Source: Paguma larvata
Lineage: Eukaryota; Chordata; Mammalia; Carnivora; Viverridae
DNA length: 64,000 nt
Direction: 5' to 3'
Assembly: GCA_030068075.1 (NCBI GenBank)
Contig: CM057829.1
Span: 84,125,132-84,189,131 of the forward strand
Part shown: in pieces, positions 38,245 through 50,159 of the stretch
How the letters are laid out: every line of letters starts with the position of its first letter
Numbering within the stretch: position 1 is the stretch's first letter
Notes under the pieces: generated by a model
What the model was told of the DNA's origin: nothing
Databases searched by the model: none
Seen by the model: the letters and a program-made list of their open reading frames with translations, nothing else
Program-made: the position numbers and the translations under genes

Positions 38245-39480
38245 ATGTCAACTATAATGTTAAAATAGTAAACACTTGCTTAACATAAATTATAATATTC
38301 ATGTCAATTTCTACTAGATATTTAGGAAAACCTTTAGATATGAATCACATGTTGGCTTCTCAGAAGATTCTCAGCACCTGAATCAAGTTACTTAAAATAC
38401 ATATGCCTATGACCAGATGCCTCTCAGTGTTATCAATACTCTTTTGTGGAATATTTAAGAACTATTATAATAATGTCATATGAATAATGAAATGGATTAA
38501 AAACTCCTGAAACTGAGAGACAGAGAGAGACAGAGGGATACATATCTGCAAAAAGGAACTTAAGGATTCTAACCTCTCTGACTATAATAAATACATGACC
38601 TCTTGAATGTACTGGTGTTTGTGCCATCAAATAAACAGTAAAGTTTGACATCCCTCAACTACAACATATTATAAAGTTTCTATAAAAGATAGTGGTTTTG
38701 TCTAACTACACTAAGTATTTTTAAATGCCTAGATTTTATTGAAAGTTCCCAAATATACTAACCACTTAGCATCACTGGAACAAAGGAATGTATTTGAAGG
38801 ACTAGATAGAAACAATTTTGAATTATCACTGTGTGAGTATCTATAGTGCTAAACTTGAAATCATTTTAGGCTTTTAGAAGTATGTTTGACTTTGCATAAG
38901 ACAAGGATAATTTCTCTGATTTACTTGATTTAAATGAGATGAGATTACTACGTAATGCTGTAACTCAATCATTATGCAGTCATCTTGAGCGAAAATGAAA
39001 CGTTCAGAAACGTTTTCACATATGTAATTTGTATAAACCATAAGGTTATGATTAAGAAATCTTAGGAATATGTATTACTGTGGCAAAAGCAGTAGTACCA
39101 GCCTTTTTATCTTCTTGCTGTAGACAGGAATATCCCTAAGGATAGAAGATTGCCTGCCTATTATTTTATGAATAAAGTATTTCTACTTTAAAGGTATGAA
39201 AATTTATTAAAACCTCTTACAAGCCATAAGTAAATGTAAAAATATGCTACTTTACTCCAAACTCTTGTCCCTAAAAGTACCTAACTTAGGAGATTTCAGA
39301 CTAATTCTAGCATGTAGTTTTGCCCTACGAAGCTCTCAGTAGCTAAAGGAGACCCATTTTTCCACTCCAAGTTCTTAATGAAATGAATGCATTACAGGAA
39401 TATTTCAATTCTCTGTAGTTTACACAGTTCAAATAAAATTGCCCAGCTTCCACAAAATATCCCACCTCATATCCATTGCA
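38245..39480. other. Intergenic DNA, no gene recognised
   Basis: Unique-looking AT-rich sequence without recognised repeats or coding similarity. A 'gagagacagagagagacag' purine stretch near 38,515 is low complexity. Confidence 0.5.
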
Positions 39481-39500
39481 AAGTTTAAAGTAAATTTGCC

Positions 39501-39733
39501 AGGGATGCATGAGTGGCTAAGTAGGTTAAGTGTCCGGCTTTGGCTGAGGTCACGATCTCACAGCTTGTGAGTTTGAGCCCCGCGTCAGGCTCTGTGCAGA
39601 CAGCTCAGGGAGCCTGCTTTGGATTCTGTGTCTCCCTTGCTTTCTGTCCTTCCCCCACTCACACTGTCACTCTCTCGCTCTCTCCTTCAAAAATAAGTAC
39701 ACATTAAAAAAATTTTTAAAGAAAGAAAGAAAA
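39501..39733 (+). mobile_element. CAN SINE, sense
   Basis: 'agggatgcatgagtggctaa' is a mutated head, followed by 'gtgtccggctttggctgagg', 'gagccccgcgtcaggctctg', 'tgctttggattctgtgtctc', a CT-rich stretch and an A-rich tail ending in AAAG repeats. No clean target-site duplication was found. Confidence 0.95.
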
Positions 39734-39999
39734 TAAAGTTTCCATCTAGCCTTTAATGAGAACTGAAGTAAATCCTTAAATAAAGACCCTTTCTTTGGTC
39801 TTATTATATTCCCACAAATGCCATTCAGTTTATTAGTCAGTTATCAAATTTGCATAGCTTGTTGGAGAAATTGGTAAAACAGTAAGGCTAAATTTATGAT
39901 ACTTTCCTAATATTTCGCTGTGTTTGTTTTATCCACATTACTTTGTCTCACGTTGCTTTCTTTTCTAACAGATGTTCAAAATCATACTGACATGCTTTA

Positions 40000-40290
40000 T
40001 TCAATAAACAAATACATTTTAAGCATTACTATATGAAAAACACTCTGTTAGATGTTATGGAAGACAAAAAGATACGTCAGTCCTGGTCCCAGACTTCACA
40101 GTGCAGGGGAAATACGTATGCAAGTAATTCTTATGTCCTGAAAGAGAACACAAAAATCTCCATGGTGAAAGAATACAATGGGAAAAGGAGAGATGATTCT
40201 GGTTGTGGAATTTTAGAGGAAAGCTAGTGTTTCCACAGGTGACAAAAATACCCTGTGGAGAGGGAATTCCCAGTATTGGCAAGCAGTATC
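40000..40290 (-). mobile_element. L2-like LINE remnant, antisense
   Basis: 'tttattcaataaacaaatac', 'aagcattactatatg', 'acactctgttagatgttatgg' and 'ggtcccagacttcacagtg' follow the reverse complement of the L2 3' end. Overlapping 64- and 75-codon frames here are chance. Confidence 0.55.
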
Positions 40291-40783
40291 CGTTCCACTG
40301 GGATTTCCGGTAACCACGGCCTAGTGAGGTATCTGGTGCAGTGTCTTCAATCCAAAATCAAGACAACACATTTCTAAGAGCACTTCATTTATTTTGGAAA
40401 ACCATTTTTCTGACTTTTCAATTTCTTTCTCTGTAAAGTACAGCTTTTCTAATCTATATTCATGAGAAGTTCTAGAAGTTTGAGTAACAAATGGAATAAT
40501 GTACCAAAAAGCACTTTGAAAATTACTATTCAAAATTGCAGGCTTTTTTTTTTTTGTCAAGTTCTTCATATGTATTTAAGATATTGATATAGATTTTTGA
40601 GTGAAAGTTCTTGAGAAATAGAAAATCTAAATGTATTGCTGATGCATCACTGCTCATTATGAGAGCACCCCAATTTTAGAGACATCAGAGAATTGAGACT
40701 TGAAAGTCAGAAAGAGATTTGCTCTCCTGCTTCAGGCCCCAGTTAGTTACAAAGAGACAAGGATGCCTCTTATATTATTTATT

Positions 40784-40822
40784 CTTTTTCTTTCCGAAAA
40801 CTTAAGTTTCGGAAAGAAAAAG
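40784..40822. repeat. Perfect hairpin: 16-bp inverted arms, 7-nt loop
   Basis: The left arm 'ctttttctttccgaaa' (40784-40799) and right arm 'tttcggaaagaaaaag' (40807-40822) are exact reverse complements around 'acttaag'. The centre is itself nearly palindromic, so the 39 bases form an almost complete palindrome with one extra A. It is not part of a recognised repeat. Confidence 0.95.
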
Positions 40823-43800
40823 GACTTAGAAGGCAGGTGTTATCTATTTCCTCCCCAACCTGTGTGGGGGTAAGGAACGAAGTTAAGAAATTTTGCCATT
40901 TGATAACTAAAAAATACAGTCAACTTACTTTTTTAATAGCCAACTTATTTTTAACAGCACCTTATTAAGAATGATATGAAAGAATATCCATGTAAACAAA
41001 TCAGAATCCAAGGACATTCAGGGTTTATGATGCTCAGGTCGTTCTATTGAACCGTATAACTACACTTCTAGCACTATATTTGATGTTCTTAGTCCCAGGA
41101 CTCCTTAACTGCCCTAAATCACAATGTTCTACATTTTAAAAGGCAAAATAATTTAAATTTCCCCTGTGTTTTCCTGTTAAAATCATAATTCTTCTCTAAA
41201 AATCATAGACTATTCTGATGAGTTATTGATAAAGTTACCACCTTGATGAATAAGTGGATTCCAGATAATAGAACAGAAAAAAAATCATCAATTTTTCATC
41301 AATATTTTGTTGGCAAGCTCTTAAGAAGTAGTTCCTTACTCTTAAAAAAATGTATGCTGGCAATAAATTTTAAATCCCTAAAAGATAACCAAACTACAAT
41401 AACAAATCACTTTCAAAATGGAAACATGAACATTATAAACTTATTCAAGTTCACATCAAGGATATTCGTGAACTGAAAAATCTCAAGTCCTAAAACTAGT
41501 AAAGTTTGACTGACAAAAGGAAAGATCATTTGAGATTTTCTCTTTATTCATTCAAAGATGATCATATGATATCATTTTCAGTAGGATCCATGGCAGTAGG
41601 CAAACTATTTAAATATTAACAAGTTTTCATCAAATATTAACTTTAAACATATTAGAGATCATTGAAATCTAAGGAATACAATAACTTAAAATAACACAGT
41701 TATGGCGGCATATAATTAGTGGCACTTTGTAAGAAGCAATTTCACTTCACATTACATACTCTAAATGGGAACAGGTTTCGAAAGACATTAACAGAAAATG
41801 TGACAGAATTCGCCTGAAGACTAGAAACTGATTGATGTTTTGGAAGTTTCCTCAGACCTCCCTGAATGATGTTCTCATTTAGGCAACACTAAATGTACTA
41901 AAAAATTCAAATTTGGTTTTACAATTTCCGAGAAAGAAAAATGAAAGAAGGGTCAGTAACAATCGTGGCTTAGAATTTAGGTTCACAAAATGTTACAGAC
42001 TTGTCAGTGTTGTTTATATGTAATCCTGAGAGAGACAAATGTGGGCATATTCACTGAAAATAAATGAGCAATGATAATTATTTCCACTTAATATTATCTT
42101 CCACTTTACAGTTTCGTAGAGTTCATTCGCGGGCTCTTTCACAAACACACAGGTCTTTCAAATCAACTACTAGGAAGAAACACAGTCATATTTCTGTTGA
42201 TACTTTAGAACACAAGCACAAACCAAAAGATGCTTATTATAATCTCAAAGATATTTAACCTCCTGTTAACAAAATTAGATAGGACTCCTACATTTTGTGT
42301 AGCCTTACTTTTAGAAAGCTTCATCTGTGATAATAAAAGACCCCATCTCACTGCCAGAGCTTTGATTCTGCATTAATTAAATATTTATTTATTTCCTCTT
42401 TTATTCTTAACCTAATTTCTCACCCAGAGCATTAGCTCTATGTTTTTCCTTCTGTAAACTTTAAACCAATGCTGCTAATTACAATAGCAGGATATGTATG
42501 CTGAGTTATCCAAACCAACCTAAAATATTTGAGGTCATCTGGATCTCGCCTCATTATAGGTAGAAAAATGGGTCAAAGCATAAATTTCTTTGTTGGCATA
42601 TACATATTTGATTCTTAATTTCACTGACACTGGGTTTCTAGGCAATAATTTTTCTCAGCATTGTCTGGAGGTATGTGCGTGACTCAGACTTTGTGTTAAC
42701 ACAGTATGAAAGAATGCTGGTTCACTGATCTTTTTGATCTGAGATACCTGCAAAACTAAGTGATTATAATATTACAAGGCTAAACTTACTTCCAAACTAA
42801 ACATGTTAAGCATTTCAAATATAGTACTTGAATTTTCAAATTATTTAATGGAAAGTCAGCAATACCATGACACAAGGCAATGTGTAATTAGCAAAAATAT
42901 GTTTCCAAGATATGCTGAACATTTCAAGGTTATATTCATTAACATATAAAATATATATTAGTCAACAGAATAAATATAATTGAAAATCCTGCAGGATTTA
43001 TTTTCCTCATTGATTGTGAATGAAAGCCATTAAGGTATAAAGTCTATCTACATCAGTGAGCAGCTTTGGTCTTCTTCACTTCTGGACCAGGATTTAAGTT
43101 CTCTTATTTAGTTTTTTCTCATGTCTATAACTCAGATGTCTCAATGGCTTCTTTATGTTTGTAAGTCAATAAATTACCTCAAAAACGTGCAATTATTTTT
43201 ACAAAATTTCACTACAAATATACTCTCTTGGTTGACTGTTATAAGTACTCTTCCTACTCTTCATTCTCATTAAGAATATATATAAAGATATACAAGCAAT
43301 AAAAAGCATAGAACAATATCAGAGATCCAGTAGAAGTATCTACCTTTACATTTAAGTCAGTGTTAATTTTGTCATCTATAAACCCCAGCCCATAAAAACA
43401 CTGTCCTCTATCCTCCTCGATAATGTACCCTCTATGCCACGGCAACCAAAAATTGCTCCTTTGCATGAACTTTTAAGTCTCCACTAGACTACATAGCCAA
43501 TTTTAAGGTCTGTGGCGATAGACCATGCTAGTCTTGGGATCTATTGTTCTCAATCTTGTCCCACTTCCCATGTTCCATTCTTTATGAGAGGGGCTTACCT
43601 CTTCCTGTATTTCTCAGATACATTTCCCAGGACCACTGTCAGTTGTCTTCTGGCTGCACTGGATGACAGAGACACTGGTGGGAGTTTTGGAGTGTGGAGA
43701 GAAGGGAAATGCCGGATTATTTTCTCCTTCATCTGTGTTGGGCAGTATTTGCTGTTTAAGCTTATATCTGTCCCACTGTGTTTCCAGCTTGGAAAGAATG

Positions 43801-44010
43801 ACTCTGGTCCCTACTAGTACCAAGATTTAGTCCTCCAATTTAAGGCTGGCAGTAACTTCCCACTTTGGCTAATTTCTGGGTTAGGTCATAATCCCTTTCA
43901 TGGCTTCCCCAAATCCATATCACCTTTGTAACTAATTCCGAGAATTAGATACCCTGTTATAAGCATTTTAGGTGGTTTCTTTCATCCTGGTTAGACTCTG
44001 GTATACCAAT
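40823..44010. other. Intergenic DNA, no gene recognised
   Basis: Largely free of recognisable repeats and AT-rich. Frames at 41,243-41,476 and 42,064-42,258 (plus) and 43,254-43,466 (minus) lack family features. No splice-like gene structure is seen. Confidence 0.45.
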
Positions 44011-44039
44011 CTTATACATTTGTTATAGTCATATAAAAT

Positions 44040-44180
44040 GTTATGACATTCTTTTGATCCCATTTTATGTATCAGAATATTGATATTTGGAGACATTAAT
44101 CAGATTTCTTAAATCATAACTGATGATAATTGATAGTGGAAACCGAATTTGAATTCAGATTGGTCTACATTTTCAGCCAG
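44040..44180 (-). mobile_element. Possible MIR/L2 remnant, antisense (weak)
   Basis: 'gatcccattttatgtatcag', 'atttggagacattaatcag', 'tttcttaaatcataac' and 'gaatttgaattcagattggt' loosely follow antisense MIR (CCCATTTTACAGATGAGG ... GGTCACACAG ... GATTCGAACCCAGGC). Very diverged. Confidence 0.35.
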
Positions 44181-46630
44181 TACCTTTAAATATGGAACAT
44201 GTGTTTTGTATGGTGCTCTGTTTACTTATTAGACAGATATCTAAACTTTTCCTTACTGGAACAAAGCCTTTAGTGACCATGATATACATCTAGAAGAGCT
44301 TGTATTCCTTTACTTTGTGAGAGGGCCTTCTGAGTGACACAGTGTAATTATGTTTTCAAATATACTAGGGTGCCGTACTGTACATGGGAGCAGTGAGACC
44401 AGAGAGGACACTATATGGTCATCCAGGCAGGAGCTCTTGGTGGCCTGGCCCAAGGTGTCAATATTGGGGTGATGATAAGTGTTCAGGTTCTGGGTATGTT
44501 TTGAAAGCAGAGCCATTGGGGTTTTTGGATGGATTAAATGTGTTATTAGAGAGAAAGAACTACTGCCATCACTTGAGATACAGAAAGTATGGGAGGAACA
44601 TACCTACAGGAGTGGCATAGGTAGTTTAACATATGTGAAGTTATATTTGTAAGAAGTGCATTATGTTTTTATGAAAACTAACTTTCAGGTGGTAGAAGTG
44701 TGTCTATCACTTAAGTACCTACATGTATGATTGTAATCTAAGGAATTTGGAGAGAAGTTAACCCAATTTAGTAAACCACTGAGACCAAAATAACATCATT
44801 TTGAAAAAGTCACATTCAAAAAAGAGAGCAAATGATTAAAGATGCACAAGAAGTTGTGGGTAAAGTTCCTAAAGATTAAGTCCTGAGGTATGGGCCTTCC
44901 TCGGTGGGGGACAGCCCCACCCCCCTCTTGCCTCACAGACTCAAAAGCTTGACAAAACCTATGGTTCAATGCAAATGAGAGACTTACAGAGTTTATAATT
45001 AAGCTTCACTTATTTTAGATACGTAGCCTAACTTGTGTGTACATGTCTATTTTCTGCTTATTGGCTGTTGATCTAGAAAGCAGATTTTTGCCATCTTTCT
45101 ACCATTTGCCCCTTTGTTGTTTCAAGCCAAGTTCTCAAATAGACAGGCAATTCCTTAAATACTGAGGTGAGTTTGCCAAAGGGTTTAGTGTAAAAATGAG
45201 TTCATATATAGTACATGACAGTCTATAAAAATGAAACCGGAGCAAAAAGAAAAAAAAATAGTAGGAATACATTGCACATGGCAATCATAAATCCAAGTTT
45301 GGGGCTTGTATTCCAGACACAGCATTGCTGCTCTATGCGTAACTGAAGCTGCAATTTCATTATGGGTCCTTTCTCAGAGATTTCACTTTCTAAATTAAAG
45401 ATTTCATGTTTGTTGTCAGTCTGAAGGAAACTATTTTTACAAGTTTCCTCCTTTTATTTTGATGCTTATGAGTGTTTCTAATAGTAATATTTTTAAATTG
45501 TATTTTTACTTCGATACTTAAAGGTAAGCTTATACATAGAAGCAGATATTATCAAAATTTTAGAGAAAACTAGGCAAGTTCTTGTTTTTGTTTTTTCTGT
45601 TTAATGAATCATTGTATTTAGAATTAGGAACGGTTCATTCATTCACTAAAATAATTCTTTGCTTTTAGAAGTTTGAGAATTCAAAGTCATAAAATAAATT
45701 ATTTTCCCTTTAAGGGACTTTATCTACATTTCAGAACACATAATAAATGCCACAAAAGGTAGAAATTATTTCCATCTGTTTTTCCAGTGTGAGAAATAAA
45801 ATTCATCTAGAGGGTGTTGATTTCCACTGGAAGACCAGATGATGAGTAGAGAATTTCTCTACACTATCATTTGGAAGAGAGGTCTCAGGCATACTTCCCT
45901 TAATCCGTGGGCATTTAGTTCCCTTAAAACACCAAACAGGGACTTATATCTGCAAGTTGGTGACTATTCATGTATCACCCATAGGCTGAGGTATGCAGCA
46001 ATGACAGCTCACTATTCAGACACTCCCATACATGTTGTTGGTACTACAATGGCAAACAAGTTAACAGTATGAACTCTCATAGTCTATACAAAAAACAGGA
46101 AAAGATAGTAAAAATTAGTTATGCTAATACTTCTGGTGATGATCATGGTAATTTATCAAAGCCTAATAAGTACTACTTTTCCTCAGTGTAATATACATAT
46201 AATAAAAAAGTTAAAAATATTTGTAGTTATCAAAAGAAAAGTAAAGGGAACGATCTGATGCTACAAACCTCAAAAGATGATGACAGAGGAAGAAAAAACT
46301 AGAGCTTCATGGGATTGTTTTTAACTTTCTTCCCAATCCCCCTTGCTTAAAGACATAGTGACTAAGAGATGTGGTTAGAATATAAAATATGTCTCCGAAA
46401 GTCAGTTCACAGAGGAAAGGTCTCAGAAGAAAATCAAGGGGAAACTAAACAAAATATATCAGTTCAAATTAAAAATCAGGGCAAAATTCTCCAAATATCA
46501 TTCAATAAAATGTATGAAAGATACAACTACTGTATTTTTCATAATATACTGTAGAATTAAAAAAATAATGACTATTCAGTCTAGAAAAAAATGAAAGCCA
46601 AGGAATAGAAAGTATAATTGACTGCTATTG
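44181..46630. other. Intergenic DNA, no gene recognised
   Basis: Unique-looking, without a recognised SINE or L1. A small C- and G-rich patch at 44,900-44,930 is too short to be a CpG island. Frames of 77-78 codons at 44,384 and 45,839 show no motif. Confidence 0.45.
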
Positions 46631-46640
46631 TTAGAATATG

Positions 46641-46850
46641 TGGGGTCCCTGGGTGCCTAAACATCCCACTTCCACTCAGATCATGATCTCATGGTTTGAA
46701 AGTTCAAGCCCAGTGTCAGGCTCTGTGCTGTGCTGACATCTCGGAGCCTGGAGCCTGTTTTGAATTCTGCGTCTCCCTCTCTCTCTGCCCTTCCCCTGCT
46801 TGTGCTCTGTCTCTCCCACTCAAAAATACATAAACATTAAAAAGAAAAAT
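46641..46850 (+). mobile_element. CAN SINE, sense, with 10-bp target-site duplication
   Basis: 'tggggtccctgggtgcctaa' is a head with an internal deletion of the 'ggctcagtcggttaag' part, followed by 'cagatcatgatctcatgg', 'gtcaggctctgtgctg', 'cggagcctggagcctg', CT-rich stretch and 'tacataaacattaaaaag' tail. Flanks are 'ttagaatatg' (46631-46640) and 'ttaggatatg' (46851-46860). Confidence 0.95.
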
Positions 46851-47265
46851 TTAGGATATGTTCCTTTCTTGCTTAAGGGAAACTCTCTGGCCTTGGGTAT
46901 TTATGTTTTCAGCTTTTGTCTGATAAGGATGACATTGACTATAATGAACTTGAAAGCTGTACATTGAAGACCCAGAGTCTCCATTAGCTGCAGTCCATGA
47001 ATACCCCTATGGAGAGCCACCCACCAACCTAAGACATCCAACCTCAGCTGTTAGGTAAATGGGAAAGAAAAAGTCTCTCTGGTTCGAGCAATTGTATTTT
47101 GAGGGTTTCTTTATTATTAAATCTAGTAGAATCCTAATTGACTCAAATGAAACTTTTGATCTTGGTGTAAAGGAGAGCATGGTGTAATAGAACAGCTGAG
47201 TAAGAACATGCAATCAGTTACAAAACAAAAAGACACAAAACATTAGAGTTTAAAAAAGAAAATCA

Positions 47266-47390
47266 GGGGCCTCTGGGTGGCTCAGTGAATTAAGCCTGAG
47301 ACTCTTGATTTTGGCTCAGGTCTTGATCTCACCCTTCCTGAGATTCAGCCCTGCATCGGGTTCTGCAATAATAGCGGAGCCTGCTTGAGA

Positions 47391-47421
<31 letters not shown>

Positions 47422-47511
47422 TCTCTCCCTCTCTCCCCCTCTCCCCCCCTCCCCCTCTCTCCCTCTGCCCCTCTGCCCCTTCCCTCTTCATATCCACATG
47501 TTCTATTGTAA
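47266..47511 (+). mobile_element. CAN SINE, sense, with expanded CT tract
   Basis: 'ggggcctctgggtggctcag', 'cttgattttggctcaggtc', 'agcggagcctgcttgagac', then a pyrimidine run (about 47,390-47,490) much longer than the usual CT-rich part, and 'atccacatgttctattgtaa'. It is followed by an AAG repeat. The frames at 47,385-47,681 (plus) and 47,345-47,719 (minus) are translations of this low-complexity DNA. Confidence 0.92.
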
Positions 47512-47531
47512 AAGAAGAAGAAGAAGAAGAA
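47512..47531 (+). repeat. (AAG)n microsatellite
   Basis: Six to seven AAG units at the tail of the preceding SINE, followed by A-rich sequence to about 47,650. Confidence 0.95.
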
Positions 47532-47654
47532 AATGCGATTTTAAAAACTACAAAGCTAAAAAAAAATAGAGTACCAAAAACAAACAAACAAAAACCTAAA
47601 ACTAAGAAAAAAAAAACAAAGAAGAAAAGGAAAAAGATGTGGAAAGATTCAGAA

Positions 47655-49930
47655 ACCAAGGAACTGAATAGAAAAAAATGAAAGAGAAATTCTGATGCAG
47701 AGATAAATCCTGAAACCACAATGAGAACAGATAATAGTTGTACAATTCAGATAGTCCTTTATTAAGATAGTGTATGTTCCTGAAACAGAGAACTCAACAG
47801 TAGAATCAGAAATTAGTCAATATTGCAGTACAGGGAAAAAAATGTCTGAAATGAAGGAAGAAGTTATCAACAGGCTGAGAGGCATGCCACTTTCCAGGAA
47901 AAACTTGATATGTACAGCTGACAATGACTCATATCCTAATTATATTATTGAATACCCAGCATGAAGAAAGGATTTTTAGTCATCCTGGAAGATAAATGAG
48001 GACCCTTACAGGAAAAAAAAATGACTTGAAACTTCCTTTCAATAACATTCAACATTAGAAAAAGTCCATGTGAACAAATTTCTGAGAGAAATTAAAAGGG
48101 GCCCAAGATTCCTTGGACACTGACCAGATATTACTCAGTTACAAAAGCAAGAGAGAATTTTATCAAGCACTAGATTACTCAGGTAATGGGATACCTGTGG
48201 TCTCTTTGTGAAAAATAAATTCCCGAACGCCAGACCCAGTCAATCAACAAATGAACCAAAATATAAAATTAATGAAGATTCTAACAAGGGGAACCCAAAG
48301 TAAGCATCGTTATGTTTTCAAAATGAGATGAATGCCACACACCATAACAATAAAATATAATGTAATTTGCACAACTTTATGGGAAAGAGGAAAGTGTGAA
48401 TGTTATGACATGTTTCCACTTTATAAGACTGTCAGAAGTAGGAACGAAATGATGAAAAGACCAAGCATGCAAACTAGATCAACAGCCGGGATTTACATAT
48501 CCAAAGAATGTCAAGGTCAGAAAAATCAGAGTTACACAGAGGAAAAATCGACAGGTTCTAGAGCCAATGGAAAGACAAGATTCTGCACCCCAAAATCTTC
48601 ACAGAGTGTTGCCAAGAATAATTTTCTAATCGTCACTTCAGACATTTTCAGTCCCCCTCTTAGCCCCGTGTTGTGTACATTGGCTTATACACCTAAGCCT
48701 GGAATAGTGTTCATTCAAGCTAGTTGATATGTGTCAGGACCTTCTCTTCTGGACTAAGTGCTTCTTACCAATTTTAGAATTTACATAATACAAAATACTA
48801 TAACAAGGTGAGGTTTCATATATACGACATCAATCCAGATTCCATTTATCACCCTCTGCAGGCTTACACAGCCTGATGTGAGTACATACCTTGACTTGGG
48901 GCCTAGAACCAGAACAAGGTTCAGTTACCCAGATATTTTAGGTAGTCATATTTATAGATCTATTGATAAGTTCTATCATGCAACTAATTACTTCACCATT
49001 TATAACCAGAGTAAATCAATACTGTAAAAACCTGAAAAAATATAGATTAAAAAATGTATACTAATTCAACCTCATAATGGGTTTCATAAATCCTTGACCT
49101 TAGCTTGATATTTTGCAAACAATTTTTTCTATGGCAAAGAAACATTTTTCTGAAGATCATCAGATTCTTTGTGTTTTCCTGTTTCTTTTTCCTTTGCTTA
49201 ATTCAAATAAAATTGAATGTTTACTAATACAGTTTATGCATTATCCCATTTTAATAAAATAACTTGAATTTCAATCTATCCATTATTTAATCCCTATGCC
49301 TGCATAGAATCTGGAGGTATATAATATGGCATCATCTGATGTTAATGGTGACTGTGAGTGTCATAGCATTGATGTCCTAGTGCTGTCTCCCAAGTTGGAG
49401 AATTTATCAGAGCGTGACTCAGATTCATGTACTTTTACTTCTGTGTAACTAGTCATCATGCCTCCTTAAGGCTCCCCTTGGCTGTAGCATTTTCTCAGGC
49501 TTGGTTTTGATGGTCTTGAGAGTTTTGAGGAGTACTCATCAGAAATTTTGTAGACTACTCTTCAACTGGTATTTGTCAGATGTTTATCTCCTGGCTAGAC
49601 TGAGCTTATGTGTTTCTGTGGTGAGGACCACAGAGGGAAGGTGTTGTTTCATCAGATCACCTCAAGGGTTCATATCCTCAAAATGACATCACTGTTGGTA
49701 CTGATCCTGATCACGTAAGGTAGTGTTTGTCAGATTTCGCTGTTAACAATAACATTATGCTCCCGCCCTCCTTCCTTAATATTGTACTCTTTAGAAGCAA
49801 GGAAGCAATCTGGATGATGTTGTATATATGAAACCATTCCTTTCTTTTATATGTATAAGACGGGAAACAAAGTTTATCAAGGTTACTATTTATTTTGAGG
49901 AGATTTTTTATGGTTTATTAGAAAACAGAA
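47655..49930. other. Intergenic DNA, no gene recognised
   Basis: No recognised repeats. The longest frame, 131 codons at 48,332-48,727 (plus), has no signal peptide, membrane segment or domain that I can recognise, and its context gives no support for translation. Confidence 0.45.
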
Positions 49931-49934
49931 ACTA

Positions 49935-50155
49935 TGATTAGCTAATTCTTATTGAGTGTTTACTATTGCTAAGCACTGTGTATGAATTATTTCATACAAA
50001 CATTCATCTAACTATGAGGGAAGTAAGTATTACCCCTATTTTCTAGACACATAAGGGATAAACTGAAAAAGTGGCTTATTTGCTCAAGACCATACTACAG
50101 TCAGCGGCAGAGCTCGTTCAAATCCAGGCTTGCCTGTGGCTCAACATGACTTATG
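49935..50155 (-). mobile_element. MIR SINE, antisense
   Basis: 'tcttattgagtgtttactat', 'aagcactgtgtatgaatt', 'actatgagggaagtaagtatt', 'acccctattttctagacac', 'tttgctcaagaccatactac' and 'tcaaatccaggcttgcc' follow antisense MIR step by step. Confidence 0.85.
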
Positions 50156-50159
50156 TTAC

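Noticed and set aside
47345..47719. 124-codon minus-strand and 98-codon plus-strand frames with R/E and S/L/P repeats
   Set aside because: They are translations of the expanded CT tract and the A-rich tail of a SINE.
48332..48727. 131-codon plus-strand frame
   Set aside because: No domain or motif recognised, and no promoter or splice evidence; this length is within what chance gives in a 64-kb window.
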